Of a stretch of DNA of 64,000 nucleotides, positions 25,199 to 33,093 are shown piece by piece. Both the position numbers and the translations under genes were made by a program. Location of the stretch: the NCBI RefSeq assembly GCF_950100655.1, contig NZ_CATNLY010000023.1, forward strand, positions 806,001-870,000. Reading direction: 5' to 3'. Numbering within the stretch: position 1 is the stretch's first letter; each line of letters starts with the position of its first letter. Below the pieces are notes generated by a model. It had not been told where the DNA came from. It saw only the letters and a list, made by a program, of their open reading frames with translations, and ran no database searches. This stretch comes from Pleomorphomonas sp. T1.2MG-36. GTDB lineage: Bacteria > Pseudomonadota > Alphaproteobacteria > Rhizobiales > Pleomorphomonadaceae.

Positions 25199-25951
25199 CT
25201 AACTGCCGGCCTCCCGCGAGAAGCCCTTGCTCGCCACCATCAGCCGCCGCGTGTAGTCGGACACCATCCTGCCGCCGGCAAGGTCGGCCGCGGCGAGCGT
25301 TTCCACCACCTCGCCGCTTTTCATGACGGCGAGGCGGCTGCACATGTGGGTGACCACTCCCAGATCATGGCTGACCATGATGTAGGTAAGGCCATGGCGG
25401 CTGCGCACGTCTTCCAAGAGGTTCAGCACCTCGGCCTGCACCGAAGCGTCGAGTGCGGAGGTGGGCTCGTCGAGCAGCAGGATTTCCGGTTCGACGATCA
25501 GGGCGCGGGCAATGGCGACGCGCTGCCGCTGACCGCCCGATAGCTGATGGGGATAGCGGAAGCGGAAGGACGAGCCGAGTCCGACTTCGTCGAGCGCCTT
25601 CAGGATGCGTCGTTCGCCGTCGTCGATGCCATGAATGGCGAGCGGCTCCAGCAGTTGCCGATCGACGGTCTGGCGCGGATGCAGCGATGCGTAGGGATCC
25701 TGGAAGACCATCTGCACGGCGCGGCGAAAGGCACGGCTGCGCCAGTGGCCCGACAATGCCTCGCCGTTCACCTCGATGGTGCCGGCACCGACCGGCGCAA
25801 GGCCGGCCACGGCGCGCAGCAGCGTCGACTTGCCCGAGCCGCTCTCGCCGACGAGACCGAAGGATTCGCCCTTGTCGACGGAAATGCTCACGGACTTCAG
25901 TGCCTGAAAGCTGTCAAAAGTTACCGACAGGTGTTCGATGCGGATGGTCAC
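25199..25951 (-). CDS. ABC transporter ATP-binding protein, OppF/NikE-type (short)
   Basis: 250-aa ATPase with Walker A GESGSGKST at 35-43, Q-loop VFQDPYASLHP, signature LSGGQRQRV at 137-145 and a clear Walker B before DEPTSALD. I chose the GTG at 25951, which overlaps the preceding stop by 4 bases (GTGA); a longer frame exists but runs into that gene. At 250 residues it lacks the C-terminal oligopeptide-transporter extension of OppF/DppF and is the size of NikE. It is the last gene of the five-gene family-5 operon. Confidence 0.87.
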   Translation of the reverse strand: MTIRIEHLSVTFDSFQALKSVSISVDKGESFGLVGESGSGKSTLLRAVAGLAPVGAGTIEVNGEALSGHWRSRAFRRAVQMVFQDPYASLHPRQTVDRQLLEPLAIHGIDDGERRILKALDEVGLGSSFRFRYPHQLSGGQRQRVAIARALIVEPEILLLDEPTSALDASVQAEVLNLLEDVRSRHGLTYIMVSHDLGVVTHMCSRLAVMKSGEVVETLAAADLAGGRMVSDYTRRLMVASKGFSREAGS

Positions 25952-26781
25952 GCCGCCCACTCCTTCCGCCGCTCGAGGACCGGCAGCGGGTGCCGGCTCT
26001 CGCCGATCTTCGGCGTGCAATCGAGCAGACCGCGCGTGTAGGGATGCGTGGCGCTGGCAAGATCGGCGGTCGCTAGTTCCTCGACGATGCGACCGGCATA
26101 CATCACCAGCACGCGGTCGCAGAAGGAGGAGACCAGGCGGAGATCGTGGCTGATGAATATGAGCCCCATGCCCTTGTCTCGCACCAGCCGGTCGAGAATG
26201 CCGAGCACTTCGAGCTGGACGGTGACGTCGAGCGCCGAGGTCGGCTCGTCGGCGATCAGCAGTTCCGGCCCGCAGACCAGCATCATGGCGATCATCGCCC
26301 TCTGGCCCATGCCGCCCGACACCTCGTGCGGATAGAGGGCGAAAACCCGCTCCGGATCGGCGATCTGCACCGCTTCGAGCATTTCCAGGGCGCGGCGCCG
26401 CGCCTCGCGTTTCGAGATGGTCTCATGGTGGCGCAGCGTTTCGGTGATCTGGCGGCCGATGGTCATCACCGGATTGAGCGAGAACTTGGGATCCTGCAGG
26501 ATCATCGCCATGCGGCTGCCGCGCATGTCGCGCCATGTGGCTGGCCCAGCCCTCAGGAGATCGACGCCCGAAAACGACAGCGCGTCGGCGCGAACGATGC
26601 CGGGAGGCGGCGTCAAGCCCATGATGGCGCGGCCGGTCTGCGACTTGCCCGAGCCACTCTCGCCGACGATGCCGAGCCTCTCGCGCCCGAGCTCGAAGGA
26701 GATGCCGCGCACCGCCTCGATGATGCCGGTGCGGGTGGGATAGGTGACCGACAGGTTGCGTACGGTGAGCAAAGGCGTCAT
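25948..26781 (-). CDS. ABC transporter ATP-binding protein, OppD/NikD-type (short)
   Basis: 277-aa ATPase with Walker A GESGSGKSQ at 40-48, Q-loop ILQDPKFSLNP, signature VSGGMGQRA at 154-162 and DEPTSALDVT after Walker B. The final residues (DCTPKIGESRHPLPVLERRKEWAA) end before the cysteine-containing C-terminal domain seen in the other two DppD-type proteins of this window. The ATG at 26781 overlaps the upstream permease stop by 4 bases. Partner of the short OppF-type ATPase. Confidence 0.87.
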   Translation of the reverse strand: MTPLLTVRNLSVTYPTRTGIIEAVRGISFELGRERLGIVGESGSGKSQTGRAIMGLTPPPGIVRADALSFSGVDLLRAGPATWRDMRGSRMAMILQDPKFSLNPVMTIGRQITETLRHHETISKREARRRALEMLEAVQIADPERVFALYPHEVSGGMGQRAMIAMMLVCGPELLIADEPTSALDVTVQLEVLGILDRLVRDKGMGLIFISHDLRLVSSFCDRVLVMYAGRIVEELATADLASATHPYTRGLLDCTPKIGESRHPLPVLERRKEWAA

Positions 26782-27710
26782 CGGCCTGTCCCCCGCGGGT
26801 CGAGCGCATCGCGCAAACCGTCGCCAAGCAAATTGAAGCCGAGGCTGACGATCAGGATGGCGATGCCGGGCATGGTCGCCACCCACCACTGGTCGAGGAT
26901 GAAACGGCGGCCAGACGCGATCATCGTGCCCCACTCCGGCAGCGGCGGCTGGGCGCCGAGGCCAAGGAAACCGAGGCCGGCCGCCGTCAGGATGATCCCG
27001 GCCATGTCGAGCGTGACGCGGACGATCAGCGAGGAAAGGCACATTGGCATGATGTGTCGGATGACGATGCGAGCCGGCGAAGCGCCCATCAGGCGAACGG
27101 CGGCAATGTAGTCGGAGTTTCTGACGCCCAGCGTTTCGGCGCGGGCCAGGCGGGCATAGGGCGGCCATGAGGTCAGCGCGATGGCGATGACGGCGTTCTC
27201 GATGCCCGGCCCCAACGCCGCGACGAAGGCCAGCGCCAGGATCAGTTTCGGGAAAGCCAGGAAAATGTCGGTGATGCGCATCAGCACCGCATCGACGTAG
27301 CCACCGGCAAAGCCGGACACCGTGCCGATCAGCAGGCCGACCGGCGCGGCGATGATGGCAACCAGCGCCACCACGGCGAGCGTGATCCGTGAGCCCACGA
27401 GAAGGCGGGACAAGATGTCGCGCCCCTGGTCGTCGGTGCCGAGCAGGAAGCCGGGCGATCCCGGTGGCAGCAGGCGGGCGCCGGCGAGGTTGCCGACGGT
27501 CGCCGAATGCGGCGCCAGAAGATCGGCAAAGATGGCGACCAGCACCAGGGCGACGATGATCAGCAGGCCGGCAACGGCGAGGCGATTTTCGGAAAAGCGC
27601 CGCCAGGTGACGTAGGCGCGGCCGAGCCTTGCCTGGTGACGGGAATGCGGCTCGGCGGTGAGCAGCCAGTCGCGCCAGCTTTCGGAGGCCGGAGACGAGG
27701 GATCGGTCAT
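26778..27710 (-). CDS. ABC transporter permease, DppC-type
   Basis: 310-aa permease with an N-terminal cytoplasmic stretch, a first helix at about residues 50-72 (LAVAGLLIIVALVLVAIFADLL) and the DppC marker FLLGTDDQGRDILSRLLVGSR before the remaining helices. It ends DGLRDALDPRGTGR, as in DppC. The ATG at 27710 overlaps the DppB-type stop by 4 bases; a longer open frame is antisense-like and rejected. It forms the channel with the DppB-type subunit. Confidence 0.88.
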   Translation of the reverse strand: MTDPSSPASESWRDWLLTAEPHSRHQARLGRAYVTWRRFSENRLAVAGLLIIVALVLVAIFADLLAPHSATVGNLAGARLLPPGSPGFLLGTDDQGRDILSRLLVGSRITLAVVALVAIIAAPVGLLIGTVSGFAGGYVDAVLMRITDIFLAFPKLILALAFVAALGPGIENAVIAIALTSWPPYARLARAETLGVRNSDYIAAVRLMGASPARIVIRHIMPMCLSSLIVRVTLDMAGIILTAAGLGFLGLGAQPPLPEWGTMIASGRRFILDQWWVATMPGIAILIVSLGFNLLGDGLRDALDPRGTGR

Positions 27711-28768
27711 CTTGCGCGCGTCCTCGGGTCGAGCAGCCGATATAGGAGGTCGGACAGCATGTTGATGGTGATGAACACCGAACCGATGACGATGGTGCCG
27801 CCGAGCACGGCGTTCATGTCGGCATTCTGCAGGGAGTTGGTGATGTAGAGGCCGATGCCCGGCCACGAGAACACCGTCTCGGTCAGGACCGAGCCTTCGA
27901 GCAGGCCGGCATAGGACAGGGCGATGACGGTGACGAGCGGCACGGCGGCATTGCGGAGCGCATGAAACCAGACGATCCGGCGTTCGCTGAGGCCTTTGGC
28001 GCGCGCGGCGACGATGTACTCCTGGCCGAGCTCGTTCAACATGAAGGAGCGCGTCATGCGGCTGATGTAGGCGAGCGAGAAATAGCCAAGCAAAGCGCCG
28101 GGCAGGATGATGTGTCGGAAGGCGTCCCAAAGGACGTCCCACTGCCGCGTCCACGCGGCGTCGACGAGGTAAAGGCCGGTGATCGGGGTGAAGGTGTACT
28201 CGTAGGCCACATCGAGGCGGCCGGGATAGGCGACCCACTTCAGCTTGGCGTAGAACAGCAGCAGCGACAGCAGCCCCAGCCAGAAGATCGGGACGGAGTA
28301 GCCGACGAGCCCGACGATGCGGACGATCTGGTCGGCAATCGAGCCGCGCCGGACGGCGGCGACGACGCCAAGCGGCACGCCGAGCCCGGCGCCGATCAGC
28401 GTGCCGACCGTCGCAAGCTCCAGCGTCGCCGGAAACACCCGGAGGATGTCCTCCATCACCGGGTTGGTCGTCAGCACCGACGTGCCGAAATCGCCGGTCA
28501 GGGCCTGCTGGAGATACAGGATGAACTGGCGCCAGAGCGGCAGATTGAAGCCCATCTCCTCCCGGACGCGCTCAACGACCGCGGCGGGAGCGCGATCGCC
28601 GACGATCGCCAGCACCGGATCGATCGGGACGACGCGGCCGATGAAGAAGGTGACCGCGAGCAGGCCCAGATAGGTGGTCGCCAACATGACGGCGAACCGG
28701 CCAATGTTGGCCAGAACACCGCGAGCGCGCCGTAGCCCCACGGATCGCATGGTTTTCGGATGAGACAC
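27707..28768 (-). CDS. ABC transporter permease, DppB-type
   Basis: 353-aa permease with about six segments, the first at residues 24-46. It has the DppB features TGDFGTSVLTTNPVMEDILRVFPATLEL and, near the end, EGSVLTETVFSWPGIGLYI and DLLYRLLDPRTRAR. The N-terminus MSHPKTMRSVGLRRARGVLANI is longer and more basic than usual. It follows the binding-protein gene after 68 bp that contain a stem-loop. Confidence 0.88.
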   Translation of the reverse strand: MSHPKTMRSVGLRRARGVLANIGRFAVMLATTYLGLLAVTFFIGRVVPIDPVLAIVGDRAPAAVVERVREEMGFNLPLWRQFILYLQQALTGDFGTSVLTTNPVMEDILRVFPATLELATVGTLIGAGLGVPLGVVAAVRRGSIADQIVRIVGLVGYSVPIFWLGLLSLLLFYAKLKWVAYPGRLDVAYEYTFTPITGLYLVDAAWTRQWDVLWDAFRHIILPGALLGYFSLAYISRMTRSFMLNELGQEYIVAARAKGLSERRIVWFHALRNAAVPLVTVIALSYAGLLEGSVLTETVFSWPGIGLYITNSLQNADMNAVLGGTIVIGSVFITINMLSDLLYRLLDPRTRAR

Positions 28769-28804
28769 GTGCCCGGCCGCTCCTCACTTGCAGGGATGGG
28801 AGAA

Positions 28805-28830
28805 GCTCCGCCCCCGGAAAGAGGCGGAGC
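28805..28830 (-). other. Intercistronic stem-loop after binding-protein gene
   Basis: 8-bp perfect inverted repeat GCTCCGCC / GGCGGAGC with a 10-base loop, 6 bases after the stop of the family-5 binding-protein gene and before the DppB-type gene. No U-tract. Confidence 0.5.
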
Positions 28831-28836
28831 CCACCG

Positions 28837-30480
28837 TCATTCCTTGGAGACGGAGTAGACCAGATTGGTGTCGAAGGACGGACCGAGCCTGAAGCCCTTC
28901 AGCTTGGCCGAAAAGGCGGCCACTTCGACCTGCTGGTAGATCATAACGAACGGACCGCTCTCCATCACCTTGCGCTGGAGATCCTCGTACATGGCGGCTC
29001 GCTTGGCCGTGTCCTTCTCGAGAAGGGCAGCCTTGGTTTCGGCGTCGAGTTCCTTGGGATCCCAGGCATTGCGCCAGGCCAGCGTCTTCACCTTGCCCTC
29101 GTCGGAATTGTCCGGATTGGCCGTGAAGGTCTCGGCGTTGGAGTTGGGATCGAAATAGTCCGAGCCCCACTGGCCGATGTACATGTCGTGCTGGCGGGCG
29201 CGATACTTGGTCAGGGTCTGCTTGCCGTCGCCGGGGATGATCTCCAGCTTGACGCCGGCCTGCGCCAGCGTCTGTTGGAAGTTCTCCGCGATGCCGGTCA
29301 CCGGCTGCGTGTTGCGGGTGTCCATGGAGAGGGTGAAGCCGTCGGCGAGGCCGGCCTTGGCGAGCAGTTCCTTGGCCTTGGCGACGTCGAACTTGAACGG
29401 CTTGTCGTCGATGGCGCCAAGCTGCCCCTTCGGCAGGAAGGACTGATGAATCTCGCCGATGCCCTTGATCATGGTGGCGCCGATGGCGTCGTAGTCGATC
29501 AGGTACTTGAAGGCCTGGATGACCTCGGGCTTGGCAAGGTTCGGGTTCTTCTGGTTCAGAGAGATGTAGTAGACGGTGCCCTTCGGCGCCGAGATCGTGC
29601 TGAGATCGGCATTGGCGCTGGCCGCCTCGAAGTCGCCCGGCTCAAGGTTGCGGGCAACGTCGATATCGCCGTTCTCAAGCGCCAGACGCTGGCCGGCACT
29701 CTCCTTCATGTGGCGATAGATGACCCGCTTGAGCTTGGCCGGTTCGCCGAAATACCCGTCGTTGCGCTCGAGAACGACGGCTTCGTTGGCCTTCCACGTG
29801 ACGATCTTGAACGGCCCGGAGCCGGCAGAGTTGGTCTTCAGCCAATCGTTGCCGAAATCGGTGTCCCACTTGTACTCGTCGGACGGGGTCACCGCCTTGG
29901 CGTGCTCCATGACCAGCTTCTTGTCGAGCACCGCGCCGGCCGTCGACGTCAGAACGTTGAGCACGAAGGATGTCGCGTAGGGCTTGTCCACGGTGAGGCT
30001 GACGGTGAGCGGATCGATCGCCTTGACCTTTTCCGTCACGTTGTCGCCGGTAAGACCGAACTGCCCGAACAGGAAGGCGGGGCTCTTGTCCATCTTGATC
30101 AGCCGCTCGACCGAGAAGACGACATCATCGGCGGTCACCGGATTGCCGGAGGCAAACTTCAGGTCCGGCTTGAGCTTGAACGTGTAGGTGAGGCCGTCAT
30201 CGGAAACCGTCCAGCTGTCGGCGAGATCGCTCTTCACCTTGGTGGTGTCGTCCAGATCGAGGCGGACGAGCAGCGAGTAGGTGTTGCCGGTGACCTCGGC
30301 GGTGGAAATCTCGAACGCCTCACCCGGATCGAGCGTGATGATGTCGTCGATGGCAAAGCCTTCGACCAGCGTATCCGCGGGCGTGACGGCAAAGGATGGC
30401 CCGCTCAAGGCAAAAAAGGCGGCCACAGCGGCGCCCGCCGACAGATATCTCAGGTGCTTTACCAGGACTGGCATGCTCAT
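28837..30480 (-). CDS. ABC transporter substrate-binding protein, family 5
   Basis: 547-aa periplasmic binding protein. Sec signal peptide (residues 1 to about 31, ending PSFA), then the family-5 core (ADSWTVSDDGLTYTFKLKPDLKFASGNPVTADDVVFSVERL). I chose the ATG at 30480; a second ATG two codons later could also serve, with AAGGGGAA upstream. It heads the operon with DppB-, DppC-, and two short ATPase genes. Peptides, opine-like compounds, nickel complexes or oligosaccharides are all possible ligands; no catabolic gene in the operon narrows this. Within the 261-bp gap upstream, 30508-30522 carries a small GGTGG/CCACC inverted repeat near the start. Confidence 0.87.
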   Translation of the reverse strand: MSMPVLVKHLRYLSAGAAVAAFFALSGPSFAVTPADTLVEGFAIDDIITLDPGEAFEISTAEVTGNTYSLLVRLDLDDTTKVKSDLADSWTVSDDGLTYTFKLKPDLKFASGNPVTADDVVFSVERLIKMDKSPAFLFGQFGLTGDNVTEKVKAIDPLTVSLTVDKPYATSFVLNVLTSTAGAVLDKKLVMEHAKAVTPSDEYKWDTDFGNDWLKTNSAGSGPFKIVTWKANEAVVLERNDGYFGEPAKLKRVIYRHMKESAGQRLALENGDIDVARNLEPGDFEAASANADLSTISAPKGTVYYISLNQKNPNLAKPEVIQAFKYLIDYDAIGATMIKGIGEIHQSFLPKGQLGAIDDKPFKFDVAKAKELLAKAGLADGFTLSMDTRNTQPVTGIAENFQQTLAQAGVKLEIIPGDGKQTLTKYRARQHDMYIGQWGSDYFDPNSNAETFTANPDNSDEGKVKTLAWRNAWDPKELDAETKAALLEKDTAKRAAMYEDLQRKVMESGPFVMIYQQVEVAAFSAKLKGFRLGPSFDTNLVYSVSKE

Positions 30481-30741
30481 CTCAGTATTCCCCTTTTCGT
30501 ATATATCGGTGGTTTCTCCACCTTTGATCGCTCGGCGTCGTCCGCAAGGAGCCGCAGCGCCGTCGCCTTCATACCATACGCGCACCACCGGCGGGAGCGC
30601 GAGCGCCCGCGCCATTCCGCGATCCGGTCGGCAGGCGAACCACGACCGGCAACGGGGGGCGTTGTTTCTGAACGGAAAGTGGTAATCACCCACCATAGGA
30701 TGGTCAATAGGCGGGCATGCCCAAAGCCGGGGCAGCCGGTT

Positions 30742-31563
30742 TCAGGCGCGAAGAAGGCTCTCGATCCGGCAAGCTATGGCGTCGGTATCATTGGTGCCGA
30801 TGACCTCGGCCGCCTTCGCCTTGACCGCGTCGGGTGCGTTGCCCATGGCGATGCCGAGACCGACACCGGTCAGCATGTCCACATCGTTGAAATTGTCGCC
30901 GAAGGCGACGATGTCACGCGAGTCGACGCCCCGCTCGGCGGCCCAGGAAACAAGGCGACTGCCCTTGCTGCGCCCTGCCGGCATGACGTCGATCCGGTCG
31001 TGCCAGGAATACTCGACAGCATAGGCCGGCATGGTCTCGGCCTCCGCGTACCAGCCCGCCAGGCGGCCGGCATCGGCATGCGTGACGACGAATTTCCAGA
31101 CATTGGGAGCGGCATCGAGCACCGCCTCCACCGACGGGATCCGCCGCAGCTCCGGCTTCGGTCGGGTGGAAAGCCCATCGATCCAGGCGCCCAGCTTTTG
31201 AAGGTGCGGCGTCGGCACTTCGTAGAGCATGACATCGTCGAGATAGACCAGCATGTAGACGCCATGCTGGCGACAGGACGCGACGACGCGACGCGCATCG
31301 GCAAGCTCGAACGGCTCGCCGCTGACCACACGCTCGGTCGGAAAATCGTAGACATAGGTGCCGTTGCAGCAGATGGCAGGCCCCGAAAGCCCGAGCTCCT
31401 CGAAATAGGGACGGGTCACCGAATGGTGCCGGCCGGTGACCAGCACCACCTCAAGCCCCTGCCCCTTCGCAGCTCCAAGCGCGGCGATCGTGCTCGGGCG
31501 GATACGCCCTTCCGGGTCGAGGAGCGTGCCATCAAGATCGAGGGCGATCATCCGGTAGGGCAT
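30742..31563 (-). CDS. HAD-superfamily phosphatase, Cof type
   Basis: 273-aa hydrolase of the Cof/YbiV group. Motif I LDLDGTLLD gives the nucleophile Asp9 and Asp11; motif II VLVTGRHH, a conserved Lys near AGRSKGSRL and motif IV GDNFNDVDML are intact, with the large C2 cap between motifs II and III. Members dephosphorylate sugar phosphates, pyridoxal phosphate or flavin nucleotides. I chose the ATG at 31563 (GGGAGAAAG upstream). It lies upstream of the family-5 ABC operon on the same strand but 261 bp apart, so co-transcription is uncertain. Confidence 0.88.
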   Translation of the reverse strand: MPYRMIALDLDGTLLDPEGRIRPSTIAALGAAKGQGLEVVLVTGRHHSVTRPYFEELGLSGPAICCNGTYVYDFPTERVVSGEPFELADARRVVASCRQHGVYMLVYLDDVMLYEVPTPHLQKLGAWIDGLSTRPKPELRRIPSVEAVLDAAPNVWKFVVTHADAGRLAGWYAEAETMPAYAVEYSWHDRIDVMPAGRSKGSRLVSWAAERGVDSRDIVAFGDNFNDVDMLTGVGLGIAMGNAPDAVKAKAAEVIGTNDTDAIACRIESLLRA

Positions 31564-31635
31564 GTCTTTCTCCCGCAGCATCAGAGGACAGGCAGCCACC
31601 TGAAGGCGCCCTCCGCATGGCATTTCCAAGCCAAC

Positions 31636-31752
31636 CTAGAGCATTCGCCGACCAGATTGAAACAACTGGCCGCCAAGCGAATGCTCCGGATTCACGAGCA
31701 GAAACAGCCACGCTCCGATCCGACTGGTCAGCTCAGTCCGGAGGTGCTCTAG
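31636..31752. repeat. Intergenic interspersed-repeat-like element with terminal inverted repeats
   Basis: A 117-bp stretch bounded by CTAGAGCA at the left and GTGCTCTAG at the right, with internal inverted repeat GAGCATTCGC / GCGAATGCTC. CTAGAGCATT-type palindromic elements are common in the intergenic regions of rhizobial genomes. No second copy was found in this window, so repeat status rests on the structure alone. The remaining part of the 340-bp gap 31564-31903 carries a 9-bp inverted repeat CCCCGGCTG / CAGCCGGGG (31762-31796) and the promoter region of the ArsR-type gene. Confidence 0.5.
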
Positions 31753-31903
31753 CCGACACAGCCCCGGCTGTCGATCCGTAGTCGCGTCAGCCGGGGAAAC
31801 CAGCCTTCACCCTCCGGACCTCTACCAACGGACCGAAGCAAACCATGATTTGCCATAGACTCTATCAGGATCGGTGATATGAAAGAATAGACCCTGCTTT
31901 CGA

Positions 31904-32845
31904 GTGATCCCCTTGAATAGAAACTTCCTGACGCTGCATGCCGCCGACAGCCATGCCACGCTCAAAGGCATCTCCTCGCCGACCCGGCTCGACATCCTGC
32001 GCCTCCTGCACGGCAAGGGACCTATGAATGTCAATGAAATCAGTGCCGAGTTGTCGCTGCCTCAGTCGACGGTCGCCATGTCGGTACAAGCGCTCGAGGA
32101 AGCGGAACTGATCGATACCAAGACGGTAAAGGCCAAGAAGGGGCACCAGAAAATCTGTTCGGCCCGCTACGACGAGATCGTTATCAGGTTTGATGATTCA
32201 GGCGCGCTGCCACGCGACGAGACGATCGAGGTGTCGATGCCGATCGGTCTCTACACCAGTTGCGACGTGCGTGCGCCTTGCGGTCTCTGTTCGAACGACG
32301 GTGTCATCGGCCTTCTCGACGTGCCGAATTTCTTTCTCGATCCCAACCGCATGCAGGCAGGGCTCCTGTGGTTCGGGCGCGGCTATGTCGAGTACAAATT
32401 TCCCAATAACGCCAAGGTATTGAATGAGGAGATCAGCGCCGTCGAGTTCTCCATGGAGCTCTCGTCGGAGGTACCGGGCACCAATGCCGACTGGCCGTCC
32501 GACATCACGCTCTGGGTCAACAACGTTCTGGCCGGCACCTGGACATCGCCCGGCGATTATGGCGACAAGCGGGGCGTCTATACGCCGCGCTGGTGGAAGC
32601 TCGAGGGCTCCCAATACGGCAAGCTGAAGACCTGGACGATTTCCGAGCGCGGGACGTTCATCGACGGTATCAGAATTTCCGATGTGAAACTGGCCGACCT
32701 CGATCTCGACAACCACCATTCCATCCGCATGAAGATCGGCATTTCCGACGAAGCAAAACATCCAGGCGGCATAAACATTTTCGGTCGCGGCTTTGGAAAC
32801 TACGATCAAGACATCGTCATGCGCCTGTACAGATCCGAAAACTGA
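31904..32845 (+). CDS. ArsR-type winged-helix regulator with a large C-terminal beta-rich sensor domain
   Basis: 313-aa one-component regulator. Residues about 18-80 form an ArsR/MarR-like winged helix (GISSPTRLDILRLLHGKGPMNVNEISAELSLPQSTVAMSV, split here at about 20 residues each). The remaining ~230 residues are unlike metal-sensing ArsR proteins, which are only about 100 aa. They are rich in Trp, Gly and alternating hydrophobics, suggesting a beta-sandwich, with a cysteine group C120-x5-C126-x2-C129 and the block HPGGINIFGRGFGNY near the end. The start is GTG at 31904 (TTG at 31913 is possible). It lies 248 bp upstream of the GH51 gene, so it probably controls arabinoside use. Effector unknown; a sugar is my best guess. 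Confidence 0.7.
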   Translation: MIPLNRNFLTLHAADSHATLKGISSPTRLDILRLLHGKGPMNVNEISAELSLPQSTVAMSVQALEEAELIDTKTVKAKKGHQKICSARYDEIVIRFDDSGALPRDETIEVSMPIGLYTSCDVRAPCGLCSNDGVIGLLDVPNFFLDPNRMQAGLLWFGRGYVEYKFPNNAKVLNEEISAVEFSMELSSEVPGTNADWPSDITLWVNNVLAGTWTSPGDYGDKRGVYTPRWWKLEGSQYGKLKTWTISERGTFIDGIRISDVKLADLDLDNHHSIRMKIGISDEAKHPGGINIFGRGFGNYDQDIVMRLYRSEN

Positions 32846-33010
32846 TCCTTTATACGGCTTTCACTCTCATTTATTGTCCACATTGACGCGATAATTCATC
32901 ATTATCTTCGCGAGTGCATTTTTCTATTTTCTATCTGTGTGGAAAAATACACCTTCTCGCTGTTCCACAGGATCGACGTCAGCCTTTGGTCGTGGGCGGA
33001 CATCGGCCGA

Positions 33011-33039
33011 TTGACAACCCTACAGGTGCGAAACATACT
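33011..33039 (+). promoter_or_regulatory. Predicted sigma70-type promoter of the GH51-ABC operon
   Basis: TTGACA (33011-33016), 17-bp spacer, CATACT (33034-33039), 55 bp before the GTG start of the GH51 gene. An AT-rich stretch with a short TGTAT/ATACA inverted repeat follows at about 33048-33068 and could hold a regulator. Confidence 0.5.
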
Positions 33040-33093
33040 CTGCGTTATGTATCAAAAAAAATAATACAAACTACAGCGGGAGCGAGGGCCAAC

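Noticed and set aside
26782..27168. Arg/His/Pro-rich 129-residue N-terminal extension of the OppD-type ATPase
   Set aside because: It lies over the DppC-type permease gene in another frame; the ATG at 26781 with ATGA overlap is the normal start.
29188..31752. 854-codon plus-strand open frame opposite the family-5 binding protein and HAD gene
   Set aside because: Crosses two well-supported minus-strand genes and an intergenic region; no recognisable domain.
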